Source of the DNA: Sphingomonas beigongshangi
Lineage (GTDB): Bacteria > Pseudomonadota > Alphaproteobacteria > Sphingomonadales > Sphingomonadaceae
Length of the DNA: 64,000 nucleotides
NCBI RefSeq assembly: GCF_016820445.1
Contig: NZ_JADHDT010000001.1
Coordinates: forward strand, 310,001-374,000
Reading direction: 5' to 3'
Shown here: one piece after another, positions 8,411 through 18,011 of the stretch
Layout: every line of letters starts with the position of its first letter
Position numbering within the stretch: the first letter of the stretch is position 1
Notes under the pieces: model-generated
Databases searched by the model: none
Seen by the model: only the letters and a program-made list of their open reading frames with translations
What the model was told of the DNA's origin: nothing
Position numbers and translations under genes: made by a program

Positions 8411-11400
8411 GCCAGCGCCTCCCCGTCCTGTGCGAGCGGATCCCCGTCCCCGGCTTCACGGACGTCCTCCGCATGACTGACGTCGCGGCCATGCGCGCCG
8501 CGCAGGTCCGGCGGCACGCGACGCGAGAAGCGCGCGATCAGCACCGGCAGCAGCAGCAGGATCAGCACGGGCGCCAGCGTCATGCCGCCGACCACGACGA
8601 GCGCGAGCGGCTTTTGCACCTGGCTGCCGATGCCGTGCGACAAGGCGGCGGGGAGCAGGCCGATCGCCGCGACGAGACAGGTCATCACCACCGGGCGCAG
8701 GCTGTTGCGGACCGTGGTCGCCAGCGCCACGTCGGGATGCGCGCCGTCGTCGATCGCGTTGTTGTAGGTCGTGACGACGAGGATGCCGTCCATCACCGCG
8801 ATCCCGAACAGCGCGACGAACCCGATCGCCGCGGAGATGCTGAACGCCGTGCCGGTCAGCGCCAGCGCGATCACACCGCCGACGATGGCCATCGGAATGG
8901 CGCTGAACGCCAGCAGGCTGTCGCGGATCGAGCCGAAATTGGCGTAGAGCAGCAGCAGGATGACGATGAGGCTGATCGGCACGACGATCTCCAGCCGCGC
9001 GATGGCGTTCTTGAGATTGTCGAGCTCGCCCGCCCATTCCAGATGGTAGCCGGCGGGCAGATGGACGTTGCGCTGGATCCGCGTCCGCGCCTCTTCCACC
9101 GCGCCGCCCAGGTCGCGCCCGCGCACCGAGAATTTGATCGGTATGTAGCGTTCCTGATGCTCGCGGTAGATGAAGGAGGCACCCGTCGTCAGCTTGATGT
9201 CGGCGACTTGCGACAGCGGTACCTGGATCGTGCCGGTCCCGTCGGGTGCCGGCGCCGCGATGGCGATCTGGCTGACCGATTCGATCGAGTCGCGCTGCGC
9301 CGGCTTCAGGCGGACGACGATCGGGAAGTGGCGGTCGGTCCCCGCCTCGTACAGGTCCGACACCGAATTGCCGCCGATCGCCGCCGCCACGGTCGCGTTG
9401 ACGTCGTCGGGCGTCAGACCGTAGCGCGCCGCCTTCAGCCGATCGACGTCGATGCGCACCGTCGGCTGGCCCAGCGACTGGAATACGCCAAGGTCGGTGA
9501 TGCCCTGCACCTTGGCCATCTGATCCTTGATCTGATCGGCGTATTTCTCGAGCGTCGGCAGGTCGGGACCGAACAGCTTGATCGAATTGGCGCCCTTCAC
9601 GCCGGACGCGGCCTCCTCGACATTGTCCTCGATATATTGGGAGAAGGAGAAATCGACGCCGGGGAAGCGCTGCTGCAATTTCTTCGACAGCTCGTCGGTC
9701 ATCGTCTCCTTGGTGACGCCGCTGGGCCAGGTGTCGAAGGGCTTGAGCGGCACGAAGAATTCGGCGTTGAAGAAGCCGGTCGAATCGGTCCCGTCATCGG
9801 GCCGGCCCTGCGCCGACAGGACGGACTGCACCTCCGGATAGCGCATGATGATCCGGCGCACCTGGTTGACCATCGGCTGCCCCGCCTCGAGGCTGATCGA
9901 CGCGGGCATGGTCGCGCGGATGTACATGTTGCCCTCTTCGAGGTGCGGCAGGAACTCGATGCCCAGCGAGCGTATGCCGACCACCGCCAGCAGCAGCATG
10001 ATGACGCCGCCGCCGATCGCCAGGACGCGGTTGCCGAGCGCGAACGCCGCGGCCGGTTCGTAGGCGCGCCGCAGCTTGCCGACGATCCACGTCTCCACCT
10101 CCGACAGCTTGTCCGGCAGCAGCAGCGTCGACAGCACCGGCGCGACGGTGAAGGTCGCGAGCAGGCCGCCGGTGATCGCATAAGCGTAGGTCTTGGCCAT
10201 CGGGCCGAAGATATGGCCTTCGACCCCGGTGAGCGTGAACAGGGGCAGGAAGCTCGCGATGATGATCGCCGCCGCGAAGAAGATGCCGCGGCTGACCTCG
10301 CTCGATGCCCCCAGTACCGCGGAGAAGCGGTTGGCGACCGTGTAATGCCCCCTGCCGCTTTCGACGTGCGCGGACCGTTCGACCATGTGGCGGAAGATAT
10401 TCTCCACCATGATCACGCTGGCATCGACGACGAGTCCGAAGTCGAGCGCGCCGACCGACAGCAGATTGGCGCTCTCCCCCTGCAGCACGAGCAGCAGGAT
10501 GGCGAAGGCGAGCGCGAAGGGAATGGTCGCGGCGACGATCACCGCGCTCCTGAGATTGCCGAGGAAGACCCACTGGAGCGCGAAGATCAGCAGGATGCCG
10601 ACCACCATGTTCTCCAGCACGGTGTGGATCGTCAGGTTGATCAGGTCGGAGCGGTCGTAGATCCGTTGCAGCTGCACGCCGGGCGGCAGGATACCGGACG
10701 CGTTGATGTCGGCGACTTCCTTCTGCACCGCCTTGATCGTCGGCATCGACTGGGCGCCGCGCTGCATCAGCACGATCCCCTGCACGATGTCGTCCTGGTC
10801 GTTGTAGCCCGCGATGCCCAGCCGCGGCGCGTTGCCGATCGTCACATGCGCGACGTCCTTCAGAAGGATGGGCTGGCCATTGGCCGTGCCGACGAGCACG
10901 TTCTCGATCCCGCCGACCGACTGAATCAGGCCCACGCCGCGCACGATCGCCGCCTGGCTGCCGAAGTTGATCGTCTGGCCGCCGACGTTGCCGTCGCTCT
11001 TTGACAGCGCCGTCAGCACCGCCGGGATCGAGACGTTGTGCGCGACCAGCCGGTCGTTGTCGATGACGACGTCATAGGTGCGCAGCTTGCCGCCCCAGCC
11101 GGTCACATCGATCACGCCCGGAATACGCTTGAACCGGCGGTCGAGGATCCAGTCCTGGATCGTCTTCAGGTCCATCACCGAATAACCCGGCGGCGCGGTC
11201 AGCTTGTATCGAAAGATCTCGCCCACCGGACTGGTCGGCGAAATCGACGGCTGTGCACCCCCGGAAAGTGGCGGCAACTGTGACAGGCGATTGATGACTT
11301 GCTGTTTCGCCTGTTCGTTGGTGTAGTCGTAGGTGAACTGGATCTTGATGTCGGACAGGCCGAACAGGCTGATCGCGCGGATCGCCGTCATATGGGGGAT

Positions 11401-11622
11401 GCCCGCCATGCCGACCTCGATCGGAATAGTGACGTTGCGCTCCATCTCCTCCGCGGACAGCCCCTTGGTCTGGGTGATCACCTCGACCATCGGCGGGACC
11501 GGATCGGGATAGGCCTCGATGTTCAGATTGGCGAAGCCGATCACGCCCGCGACCAGCATCGCGACGAACACGCCGACGATCAGCAGCCGCTGGCGCAGCG
11601 CGAAGGAGACGATGCGGTTCAT
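8407..11622 (-). CDS. Heavy-metal efflux RND pump (CzcA/CusA family)
   Basis: This 1071-residue inner-membrane proton-driven transporter has the full RND architecture: TM1 at the N-terminus, a periplasmic porter domain, TM2-6, a second porter domain and TM8-12. The TM4 signature DFGLVVDASVIMVEN (around residue 393) resembles the DFG-x2-VD form of Co/Zn/Cd/Ni-type HME pumps rather than the Cu/Ag-type pumps, but it is not identical to either. Motif EEMERNVTIPIE near the N-terminus is also HME-type. It is linked by ATGA overlaps to the adaptor (upstream) and the channel (downstream). The substrate metal is not established by sequence. Export is from the periplasm or cytoplasm across the outer membrane. 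Confidence 0.93.
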   Translation of the reverse strand: MNRIVSFALRQRLLIVGVFVAMLVAGVIGFANLNIEAYPDPVPPMVEVITQTKGLSAEEMERNVTIPIEVGMAGIPHMTAIRAISLFGLSDIKIQFTYDYTNEQAKQQVINRLSQLPPLSGGAQPSISPTSPVGEIFRYKLTAPPGYSVMDLKTIQDWILDRRFKRIPGVIDVTGWGGKLRTYDVVIDNDRLVAHNVSIPAVLTALSKSDGNVGGQTINFGSQAAIVRGVGLIQSVGGIENVLVGTANGQPILLKDVAHVTIGNAPRLGIAGYNDQDDIVQGIVLMQRGAQSMPTIKAVQKEVADINASGILPPGVQLQRIYDRSDLINLTIHTVLENMVVGILLIFALQWVFLGNLRSAVIVAATIPFALAFAILLLVLQGESANLLSVGALDFGLVVDASVIMVENIFRHMVERSAHVESGRGHYTVANRFSAVLGASSEVSRGIFFAAAIIIASFLPLFTLTGVEGHIFGPMAKTYAYAITGGLLATFTVAPVLSTLLLPDKLSEVETWIVGKLRRAYEPAAAFALGNRVLAIGGGVIMLLLAVVGIRSLGIEFLPHLEEGNMYIRATMPASISLEAGQPMVNQVRRIIMRYPEVQSVLSAQGRPDDGTDSTGFFNAEFFVPLKPFDTWPSGVTKETMTDELSKKLQQRFPGVDFSFSQYIEDNVEEAASGVKGANSIKLFGPDLPTLEKYADQIKDQMAKVQGITDLGVFQSLGQPTVRIDVDRLKAARYGLTPDDVNATVAAAIGGNSVSDLYEAGTDRHFPIVVRLKPAQRDSIESVSQIAIAAPAPDGTGTIQVPLSQVADIKLTTGASFIYREHQERYIPIKFSVRGRDLGGAVEEARTRIQRNVHLPAGYHLEWAGELDNLKNAIARLEIVVPISLIVILLLLYANFGSIRDSLLAFSAIPMAIVGGVIALALTGTAFSISAAIGFVALFGIAVMDGILVVTTYNNAIDDGAHPDVALATTVRNSLRPVVMTCLVAAIGLLPAALSHGIGSQVQKPLALVVVGGMTLAPVLILLLLPVLIARFSRRVPPDLRGAHGRDVSHAEDVREAGDGDPLAQDGEALA

Positions 11623-12881
11623 TCGCCCAGGCCCGCTTCGTTCACGAACAGCGCGCCCGCGGTGACGATCCGCTCGCCTGGCTTCAGGCCGTCGGTAATC
11701 GACACCTGTCCGTCGGTCGAATCACCCGTGCGCACGCTGCGCGCGGCGAGCAGCCCGTCGGGCCTAACCACCCAGACGCGCGCCGCGTCGCCCTCGTGGA
11801 TCACCGCCGCGGCGGGAACGCGGATCGCCTCCGCCTGTTGGCGGCTGCGGATCGCGAAGCTGGCGAACATCTGCGGCTTCAGCGCGCCATCGGGGTTGGC
11901 GATGGTGGCACGGACCGGCAGGCGATGCGTCTGCGGATCGAGGGCCGCGCCGACCAGGTCGATCGTCGCGTAGAAGGTCCGCCCCGGCAGCGCCGGCGTC
12001 GTCACGGTCACCGTATCGCCGAGGTGGACGTCGCTCGCGTCGCTCTCCGCGACCTGCGCGACCAGCCAGACGCGCGACGGGTCGGTGATCGTCATCACCG
12101 GCTTGTCCCCGCCCTGCGACACATATTGTCCCGCGGCCACGTCGCGCGATGCGATCAGGCCGCCGATCGGGGCGTGCAGCGTCGTGACGTCGTGGATGCC
12201 CGACACCTCGCCGACGCTTTCCAGCCGCGCGATCTCGGCCTGCGACTTGCCCAGGATCGACAATTTGTCGCGCGCCGCGCCCAGCGACGCCGCCGCGGTG
12301 CGTGCGCTCGCCTGCGCCGCGACCAGATCGGCGCGCGCCTGCTGATAATCCTTCAGCGCGCCGCCCGCGGTCTGGTAGATCTGCTGCTGGCGGTCCGCGG
12401 TACGCTGCGCCGCGCCGAGTTGCGCCTGTGCGTTCTGATAGGCCGCGCGCGCGGCGAACAGCCCGCTGCGCGCGTCGACGAAGTCGCTCGTCTTGATCAG
12501 CAGCAGCGGCTGGCCCTGCTTCACGCGCTGGCCCGCATCGGCAAGCACCCGCACGACCTGACCCGAATAGGGCATCAGCACCGGCGTCGACCGGTTGCCG
12601 TCGACGGTGATCGCGCCGGTCGCCAGCGTCCGCTCGCCCGTCGCCGCCACGCCGACCCGCATCGTCGTCAACGACGCCATCTGCTGCGGCGTCAGACGCA
12701 GCGTGCCCGGCGGCGTGGTCGGGGCGGGTGCGGGCTCATGGTGCGTCAGCTTGCCGACGATCAGTACGAGCAGGGCGATCCCGACGAGCACCGCCGCGAC
12801 GATCCCCAGCCAGCGGACTTGCTGCGGACGCGACAGCGTCCGGGTGGGGGGCAACGGTTCGGCGGGGGTAGAAGCGTGCAT
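11619..12881 (-). CDS. RND efflux periplasmic adaptor (CzcB-like)
   Basis: This 420-residue membrane-fusion protein has an N-terminal membrane anchor (GIVAAVLVGIALLVLIVG at about residues 26-43), a barrel-sandwich domain split around a helical hairpin of about 100 residues (coiled-coil AAYQNAQAQLGAAQ and ARDKLSILGKSQAEI), then a beta-barrel (VWLVAQVAESDASDVHLGD) and a membrane-proximal domain. The hairpin docks on the outer-membrane channel. CzcB-type adaptors often carry an extra His-rich N-terminal domain; here there are only two adjacent histidines (THHEP). It is first in the efflux operon and divergent from the response regulator, 95 bases away, so that spacer probably holds the operon promoter. 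Confidence 0.92.
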   Translation of the reverse strand: MHASTPAEPLPPTRTLSRPQQVRWLGIVAAVLVGIALLVLIVGKLTHHEPAPAPTTPPGTLRLTPQQMASLTTMRVGVAATGERTLATGAITVDGNRSTPVLMPYSGQVVRVLADAGQRVKQGQPLLLIKTSDFVDARSGLFAARAAYQNAQAQLGAAQRTADRQQQIYQTAGGALKDYQQARADLVAAQASARTAAASLGAARDKLSILGKSQAEIARLESVGEVSGIHDVTTLHAPIGGLIASRDVAAGQYVSQGGDKPVMTITDPSRVWLVAQVAESDASDVHLGDTVTVTTPALPGRTFYATIDLVGAALDPQTHRLPVRATIANPDGALKPQMFASFAIRSRQQAEAIRVPAAAVIHEGDAARVWVVRPDGLLAARSVRTGDSTDGQVSITDGLKPGERIVTAGALFVNEAGLGE

Positions 12882-12926
12882 TCGGCGGTCCTGACGATAT
12901 CCGACTGGCCCCGATACGGTCGCTTC

Positions 12927-12942
12927 CTTACAAGCGGCTTAC
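12927..12942. promoter_or_regulatory. Possible response-regulator operator between efflux operon and two-component genes
   Basis: Two copies of CTTAC start at 12927 and 12938, exactly 11 bases apart, in the 95-base divergent spacer. OmpR-family regulators bind direct repeats with about one helical turn of spacing, so this is a reasonable site for the regulator encoded from 12977 to control the efflux operon and itself. The repeat unit is short, so chance is not excluded. Confidence 0.35.
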
Positions 12943-12976
12943 GGATGCTGCGCTGCGGGAATGGGAGAGCCGGGTT

Positions 12977-13666
12977 TTGCGGATTTTGCTGGTCGAGGAC
13001 GACCCCGACCTTGCGCGCGAACTTGCCGATGCCCTGGAACGGCGTGGCATGGCGGTCGACCGCGCCCGCGACGTGGAGGAGGGGGAAGCCTTCCTGCGCG
13101 CCGGCGCACACGACGCGGTGCTGCTCGACCTGGGGCTGCCCGATGGCGACGGGCTTGCGCTGCTGCGCGGGCTGCGCGCCCGTGGCGTGACGCGGCCGGT
13201 GCTGCTGCTCACGGCCCGCGGCGCGGTGGAAGCGCGGATCGCGGGGCTCAACGCGGGAGCGGACGATTATCTGGTCAAGCCGTTCGACACCGACGAGCTG
13301 CACGCCCGCATCCTCGCCGTCCTGCGTCGCCAGGGCGGCTATATCGGCGAAACGCTCGGCTGCGGGGCGCTCACCTTCGACATCGCCGCGCGGCGCGCGC
13401 GCATCGGCGAGACGGTGCTGACGCTGTCCGCGCGCGAGACCGAACTGCTCGAGCTGTTGCTCCGCCGGCAGGGCAGCGTCGTGCCCAAGCGACTGGCGGA
13501 AGACCATCTGTTCGGCGTCGGCGGCGATCTGGGCTCGAACGCGATCGAAGTCTATGTGCACCGCCTGCGCAAGCGCCTGGGCGACGCCGGGGGCGGCGTG
13601 CGGATCGAGACGGTGCGCGGCGTCGGCTACATGATCGCGCCCGACCGGACCGGCGCGCCGGCATGA
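12977..13666 (+). CDS. OmpR-family response regulator, probable regulator of the RND operon
   Basis: This 229-residue protein has a receiver domain (acidic pocket E7-D8-D9, phosphoacceptor D51 in LLDLGLPDGDG, K101 in DDYLVKPF) and a C-terminal winged-helix DNA-binding domain (LSARETELLELLLRRQG to VRGVGYMI). The start is TTG at 12977 with GGGAG 9 bases upstream; no better in-frame start exists. Its ATGA overlap with the kinase gene marks a two-component operon, and its divergence from the heavy-metal efflux operon suggests metal-responsive control like CzcR/CusR. Which metal is sensed is unknown. Confidence 0.92.
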   Translation: MRILLVEDDPDLARELADALERRGMAVDRARDVEEGEAFLRAGAHDAVLLDLGLPDGDGLALLRGLRARGVTRPVLLLTARGAVEARIAGLNAGADDYLVKPFDTDELHARILAVLRRQGGYIGETLGCGALTFDIAARRARIGETVLTLSARETELLELLLRRQGSVVPKRLAEDHLFGVGGDLGSNAIEVYVHRLRKRLGDAGGGVRIETVRGVGYMIAPDRTGAPA

Positions 13667-15000
13667 CGCACGGACGGTTCGCGGCCCGGCTGCGGCGCCT
13701 CTGGCCACGGTCGCTGTTCGGCCAGTTCATCGCGTTGCACGTCATCCTCGGCATCGTCGCCGCGGCGGTGCTGTCGCTCGGTGTTTCCGTACTGCTCAAC
13801 CGCACCGCGCGCCATTATCAGCGCGACCTGCTCGTGCAGCAGGCGACGGCGGCGGAACATGTGCTGGCGCGCCGCCCCGATGCGACGATCGTCGCCGCGA
13901 CCGACCTGCCGGTCAGCGGCCTGTCGATCGCGGTGCTCGACGCGCGCCGCCGCGCGCGGATCGTCCACGGCCCGGCCCGCCGCGCGATCATCGCCGCGGC
14001 GCCGCTGACGCGCGAGACGGTGTTCTTCCATCGCGGCAGCGTGCGGGCGCTCAGCCGGCCGTTCCGGGCCGGATGGATCGTCGTCGCGCAGGATTCGGAC
14101 GCGCCCCAGGTCGTCACCGACGATATCGTGCGCGTCTTCCTCACGCGGTTCGCGCTGCTGCTGCTGCCATTCGCGGCGTTGCTGCCGCTGATCGGTGCGC
14201 TGCTCACCCGGCGGCTCACCCGGCGGATGCGGACCGTGTCCGCGATCGCCGCGGGGATCGGGCCGCGCGCGATCGACCAGCGCCTGCCGCGCGGCACGCT
14301 GCCGCTGGAGGTGGAGCCGCTCGCCGTGGCGACCAACGCCGCGCTCGACCGGCTCGAAAAGGGGTTCCGCGCCCAGGCCGCCTTCGCGGCCGACATCGCG
14401 CACGAACTGCGCACGCCGCTGGCCATCGTGCGCCTGCGCGCCGAAAAGGTCGCGGACGAGGAGCAACGGCGCGCGTTGCTCGACAGCCTCGACCGCAGCT
14501 CGCGTGTGGTCGGCCAATTGCTCGGCCTCGCGGATCTCGAACGCCGGGTCGAGGACGCGGGCACGCGTATCGATCTCGCCGCGCTCGCCGAAGAGGTCGT
14601 CGCGTCCCGCGCCCCCGCGATCCTCGCCGGCGGTCGCACCATCGCGCTCGACGATCGCGGCGCGATGCCGCTCCACGGCTTTGCCGGCCCGCTGACGCTG
14701 GCGCTGGAGAATCTGGTCGACAATGCGGTCCGCCACACGCCGCAGGGAACGCATATCACCGTCATCGTCGGCCCCGGCACCCGGCTGACCGTCAGCGACG
14801 ACGGCGATGGCGTGCCCGCCGAACAGCGCGCGCGGCTGTCCGAACGGTTCTTCCGCGGCGATGCGCCGCGCACGGAGGGGCATGGCATCGGCCTGTCGAT
14901 CGTCCAGCGCGTCGCGGAGGCGCATCACGGCACGCTCGCCATCGCCCCGGGCGAGGATGGTCGCGGCATCGCCTTCACGCTGCGTTTCCGCGGCGCCTGA
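13663..15000 (+). CDS. Sensor histidine kinase partner of the upstream regulator
   Basis: This 445-residue membrane kinase has TM1 at about residues 20-42 ([20 protein letters not shown]), a periplasmic sensor loop of about 100 residues, TM2 near 165-185, a HAMP-like linker, the H-box [13 protein letters not shown] with phospho-His H247, and an ATPase domain with N-box [10 protein letters not shown] and G-boxes DDGDGVP and GHGIGLSIV. The start ATG overlaps the regulator's stop (ATGA). The periplasmic loop has no His/Met cluster of the CusS type, so the metal-sensing role comes only from the neighbours. It is followed 19 bases later by recO, which may be co-transcribed. Confidence 0.9.
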   Translation: MTHGRFAARLRRLWPRSLFGQFIALHVILGIVAAAVLSLGVSVLLNRTARHYQRDLLVQQATAAEHVLARRPDATIVAATDLPVSGLSIAVLDARRRARIVHGPARRAIIAAAPLTRETVFFHRGSVRALSRPFRAGWIVVAQDSDAPQVVTDDIVRVFLTRFALLLLPFAALLPLIGALLTRRLTRRMRTVSAIAAGIGPRAIDQRLPRGTLPLEVEPLAVATNAALDRLEKGFRAQAAFAADIAHELRTPLAIVRLRAEKVADEEQRRALLDSLDRSSRVVGQLLGLADLERRVEDAGTRIDLAALAEEVVASRAPAILAGGRTIALDDRGAMPLHGFAGPLTLALENLVDNAVRHTPQGTHITVIVGPGTRLTVSDDGDGVPAEQRARLSERFFRGDAPRTEGHGIGLSIVQRVAEAHHGTLAIAPGEDGRGIAFTLRFRGA

Positions 15001-15019
15001 CCGCGCCTATATCGCCGTC

Positions 15020-15751
15020 ATGCATCGCGTCGCCGAAGCCCTGGTCCTCGCCGTTCGCGCACATGGCGAGCATGGCGCGGTGGTGCGTGCGCTGACCCGC
15101 GACGACGGGGTACAGCCGGGCTATGTGCGCGGCGGCCGCTCGCGCGCGCTGCGTCCCATCCTGCAACCGGCGAACGCGATCCGCGGCGAATGGCGCGCGC
15201 GCACGGGCGAACAGCTCGCGGCGCTGACCGTCGAACCGCTGCACAGCCGCGCCGCGCTGCACGGCGAGCCGCTGCCCGCCGCCGCGCTCGCCTGGATCGC
15301 CGCGCTCACCGCCGCCGCCCTGCCCGAGGCGCAGCCCTATCCACGGGTCTATGACGGCCTCGCCGGCCTGCTCGACGCGATCGAGGCGGCACCGAGCGCA
15401 CGCGGCTGGGCGGCGGCGCTCGCGCGCTACGAGCTGCTGCTGCTCGCCGAACTCGGCTTCGGCCTGGACCTCAGCGCGTGCATCGTCACCGGCGCCACGG
15501 CCGACCTTGGCTTCGTCAGCCCCAAGAGCGGCGCCGCCGTCAGCGGCGCGGCGGCCGCGGGCTATGAAAGCCGGCTGTTCCCGCTGCCCCCGTTCCTGCG
15601 CGACGGCGGCGTCGCGGACTGGCCGGCGGTGTTCGAGGCGCTCCGCATCACCGGCCATTTCCTCGCGCGGGACCTGCTCACCGACCGCCGCGCCGACACC
15701 ATCGCCGCGCGCGCGCGGCTCGTCGACCTGATGCAAAGGGCGGTTGCCTGA
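15020..15751 (+). CDS. recO: DNA repair protein RecO
   Basis: This 243-residue protein matches RecO: an N-terminal OB-fold (residues 1-80, with [28 protein letters not shown]) and an alpha-helical C-terminal domain ([21 protein letters not shown]). RecO works with RecR and RecF to load RecA on SSB-coated gaps. The four-Cys zinc finger seen in many RecO proteins is absent; only one cysteine is visible here, which is common in alphaproteobacteria. The ATG at 15020 aligns with family starts; an earlier in-frame start would overlap the kinase by about 190 bases. leuB follows 59 bases later. Confidence 0.9.
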   Translation: MHRVAEALVLAVRAHGEHGAVVRALTRDDGVQPGYVRGGRSRALRPILQPANAIRGEWRARTGEQLAALTVEPLHSRAALHGEPLPAAALAWIAALTAAALPEAQPYPRVYDGLAGLLDAIEAAPSARGWAAALARYELLLLAELGFGLDLSACIVTGATADLGFVSPKSGAAVSGAAAAGYESRLFPLPPFLRDGGVADWPAVFEALRITGHFLARDLLTDRRADTIAARARLVDLMQRAVA

Positions 15752-15810
15752 TCGGCCGCCCGTCGCCATGAAGCCGCGTCGGCACCAACCGCATGACTGG
15801 AAAGGCGTTC

Positions 15811-16860
15811 ATGGCCCTCGTAGCAATCCTCGCCGGCGACGGCATCGGTCCGGAGGTGACGGCGGAGGCGCGGCGCGTGCTCGAGGCGCTCGACCTCGAC
15901 CTGTCGTTCGAGGAGGCGCCCGTCGGCGGTGCCGGCTATGAAGCTGCCGGCCATCCGCTGCCGCCGGAGACGCTGGCGCTCGCCCGCCGCGCCGATGCCA
16001 TTTTGTTCGGCGCGATCGGCGACCCGCGCTACGAAAGGCTCGACCGGCACCTGCGCCCCGAGGCCGCGCTGCTCGGCCTGCGCAGTCGACTAGGCCTGTT
16101 CGCCAACATTCGCCCGGCGACGATCTTCCCTGCCCTGACCCATGCGTCGTCGCTCAGGCCAGAGGTGGTCGAGGGCCTGGACATCGTCATCGTCCGCGAA
16201 CTGACGGGCGACGTCTACTTCGGCGACAAGGGGCAACGCACCACCGAGGCGGGCAAGCGCGAGGGCTACGACCTGATGCGCTACGACGAGGACGAGGTGC
16301 GCCGCATCGCCACCGTCGGCTTCGAGATGGCCAAGCGTCGCAAGCGCAAGCTCTGTTCGGTCGACAAGGCGAACGTGCTGGAAACGTCGCAGGTCTGGCG
16401 CGACGTCGTGATCGAGCTGTCCGCCGCCTATCCGGAGGTCGCGCTGACGCACATGTACGTCGACAATGCCGCGATGCAGCTGGTGCGCGCGCCGACGCAG
16501 TTCGACGTCATCGTCACCGGCAATCTGTTCGGCGATATCCTGTCGGACCAGGCGAGCATGTGCGCCGGCTCGATCGGCATGCTGCCCAGCGCCTCGCTGC
16601 GCGCCTGGAGCGGCGACACCGGCATGTACGAGCCGATCCACGGCTCCGCGCCCGATATCGCCGGGCAAGGCAAGGCCAATCCCTGCGCGGCGATCCTGTC
16701 CGCCGCGATGCTGCTGCGCCATTCGCTGGACGACGAGGCGTCGGCGCAGCGGATCGAGACGGCCGTGGCCCGGGCGCTGGACGGCGGTGCGCGCACCGCC
16801 GACCTTGGCGGCACGCTGTCGACGCGGGCGATGGCGGACGCGATCCTCGCCGCGCTATGA
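15811..16860 (+). CDS. leuB: 3-isopropylmalate dehydrogenase
   Basis: This 349-residue enzyme oxidatively decarboxylates 3-isopropylmalate to 2-oxoisocaproate with NAD+ in leucine synthesis. Family motifs are present: the N-terminal [11 protein letters not shown], the substrate-binding [17 protein letters not shown]-equivalent [28 protein letters not shown], the metal-binding [13 protein letters not shown], and the NAD-binding [18 protein letters not shown]. An ATG at 15793 is in frame, but the second ATG at 15811 has GGAAAGG placed 5 bases upstream and matches family starts. The 3' end overlaps the GT2 gene by ATGA. No leuCD lies in view. Confidence 0.95.
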   Translation: MALVAILAGDGIGPEVTAEARRVLEALDLDLSFEEAPVGGAGYEAAGHPLPPETLALARRADAILFGAIGDPRYERLDRHLRPEAALLGLRSRLGLFANIRPATIFPALTHASSLRPEVVEGLDIVIVRELTGDVYFGDKGQRTTEAGKREGYDLMRYDEDEVRRIATVGFEMAKRRKRKLCSVDKANVLETSQVWRDVVIELSAAYPEVALTHMYVDNAAMQLVRAPTQFDVIVTGNLFGDILSDQASMCAGSIGMLPSASLRAWSGDTGMYEPIHGSAPDIAGQGKANPCAAILSAAMLLRHSLDDEASAQRIETAVARALDGGARTADLGGTLSTRAMADAILAAL

Positions 16861-17954
16861 GCGACCTGCTCGAGATCGCCGTCGTCATCCCGACGTTCAA
16901 CGAGCGTGCGAACGTCCCGACCCTCGTGGCAAAGCTGGACCAGGCGCTCGTCGGGCGGCAGTGGGAGGCGATCTTCGTCGACGACGACAGTCCCGACGGC
17001 ACAGCCGATGCCGCGCGCGAGATCGCCCGGCTCGACCGCCGCGTCCGCGTGATCCAGCGAATCGGCCGGCGCGGCCTGTCGTCCGCCTGCATCGAGGGGA
17101 TGTGCGCGACCGCCGCGCCCGTGGTCGCGGTGATCGACGGCGATCTGCAGCATGACGAGACGCTGCTGCCCGCGATGCTCGACCTGCTGCAACGCGACAC
17201 GGAGCTCGACGTCGTCGTCGGCTCGCGCTTCGTCGCGGGCGGCGGCACGGGCGACTGGGATCGCGACCGCGTCGCCAAATCGGCCTTCGCGACCAAATTG
17301 TCGCGCCGCGTGCTGAAGGGCGACCTGTCCGACCCGATGAGCGGCTTCTTCGCGATCCGCACCGACCACGTCCGCCGCCTCGCGCCCGACCTGTCGGCGA
17401 TCGGGTTCAAGATCCTGCTCGACCTGATGACGACGTCGCCGGAGCCGCTGCGCTTCGCCGAGCTGCCCTATACCTTCCGCCTGCGGACGGAGGGGGAGAG
17501 CAAGCTCGACCACGTCGTCGCGATGGAATATCTGATCGCGCTCTACGACCGGATGTTCGGCCATGTCGTGCCGGTCCGCTTCGCGATGTTCTCCGGCATC
17601 GGCGTGCTGGGCGTCGGCGTCCACATGGGCGTGCTCGGCGCCGCCTTGTCGCTCGGCGCGGATTTCCTGCTCGCACAGATCCTCGGCGCGATGAGCGCGA
17701 TGACCTTCAACTTCTTCCTCAACAACACCCTCACCTATCGCGAACGGCGCCTGAAGGGGTTCCGCAAGCTGTTCGACGGCTGGGTATCGTTCTGTATCGT
17801 CTGCTCGGTCGGACTGATCGCCAATATCGGCATCGCCGCCTTCCTGCACGACTTCCGCGACGGCAGCGCGGCCGGCTCCGCACTGGCCGGGATCCTGGTG
17901 GGCGCGGTGTGGAACTACGCGCTGTCGTCCAAATTCACCTGGGGGCGGTATTAG
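16857..17954 (+). CDS. GT2 glycosyltransferase with C-terminal GtrA domain (polyprenyl-phosphate sugar synthase-like)
   Basis: This 365-residue protein joins a cytoplasmic GT2 domain (residues 1-230: [31 protein letters not shown] as the DxD-type metal site, and MSGFFAIR) to a four-helix GtrA membrane domain (about 240-365, starting [16 protein letters not shown] and including [14 protein letters not shown]). The GT2 part resembles dolichol-phosphate mannose synthase, which makes polyprenyl-phosphate sugars, and GtrA proteins are thought to flip such lipids. The start overlaps the leuB stop (ATGA), coupling translation, although the pathways look unrelated. It could supply the donor for the GT39 enzyme at 4645; that is inference. 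Confidence 0.9.
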   Translation: MSDLLEIAVVIPTFNERANVPTLVAKLDQALVGRQWEAIFVDDDSPDGTADAAREIARLDRRVRVIQRIGRRGLSSACIEGMCATAAPVVAVIDGDLQHDETLLPAMLDLLQRDTELDVVVGSRFVAGGGTGDWDRDRVAKSAFATKLSRRVLKGDLSDPMSGFFAIRTDHVRRLAPDLSAIGFKILLDLMTTSPEPLRFAELPYTFRLRTEGESKLDHVVAMEYLIALYDRMFGHVVPVRFAMFSGIGVLGVGVHMGVLGAALSLGADFLLAQILGAMSAMTFNFFLNNTLTYRERRLKGFRKLFDGWVSFCIVCSVGLIANIGIAAFLHDFRDGSAAGSALAGILVGAVWNYALSSKFTWGRY

Positions 17955-17973
17955 GGCCTGGTCCGGCACGGCT

Positions 17974-17994
17974 GGATCGGCGCGGTACCGGCCC
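17974..17994. repeat. Single copy of the GGTACC-centred repeat
   Basis: These 21 bases, centred on GCGGTACCGGC, recur identically at 57595-57615, where the motif forms the outer arm of a larger palindrome. Here only one arm is present, between the convergent ends of the GT2-GtrA gene and nudC. This is consistent with a solo REP-like unit. Confidence 0.55.
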
Positions 17995-18011
17995 GCACGC
18001 GTCTGCGCGCC

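Noticed and set aside
8260-11004. Long plus-strand open frame opposite the RND pump gene
   Set aside because: Shadow frame of a high-GC gene; the translated sequence is rich in Asp/Arg/His with no motif, and the real operon on the minus strand is certain.
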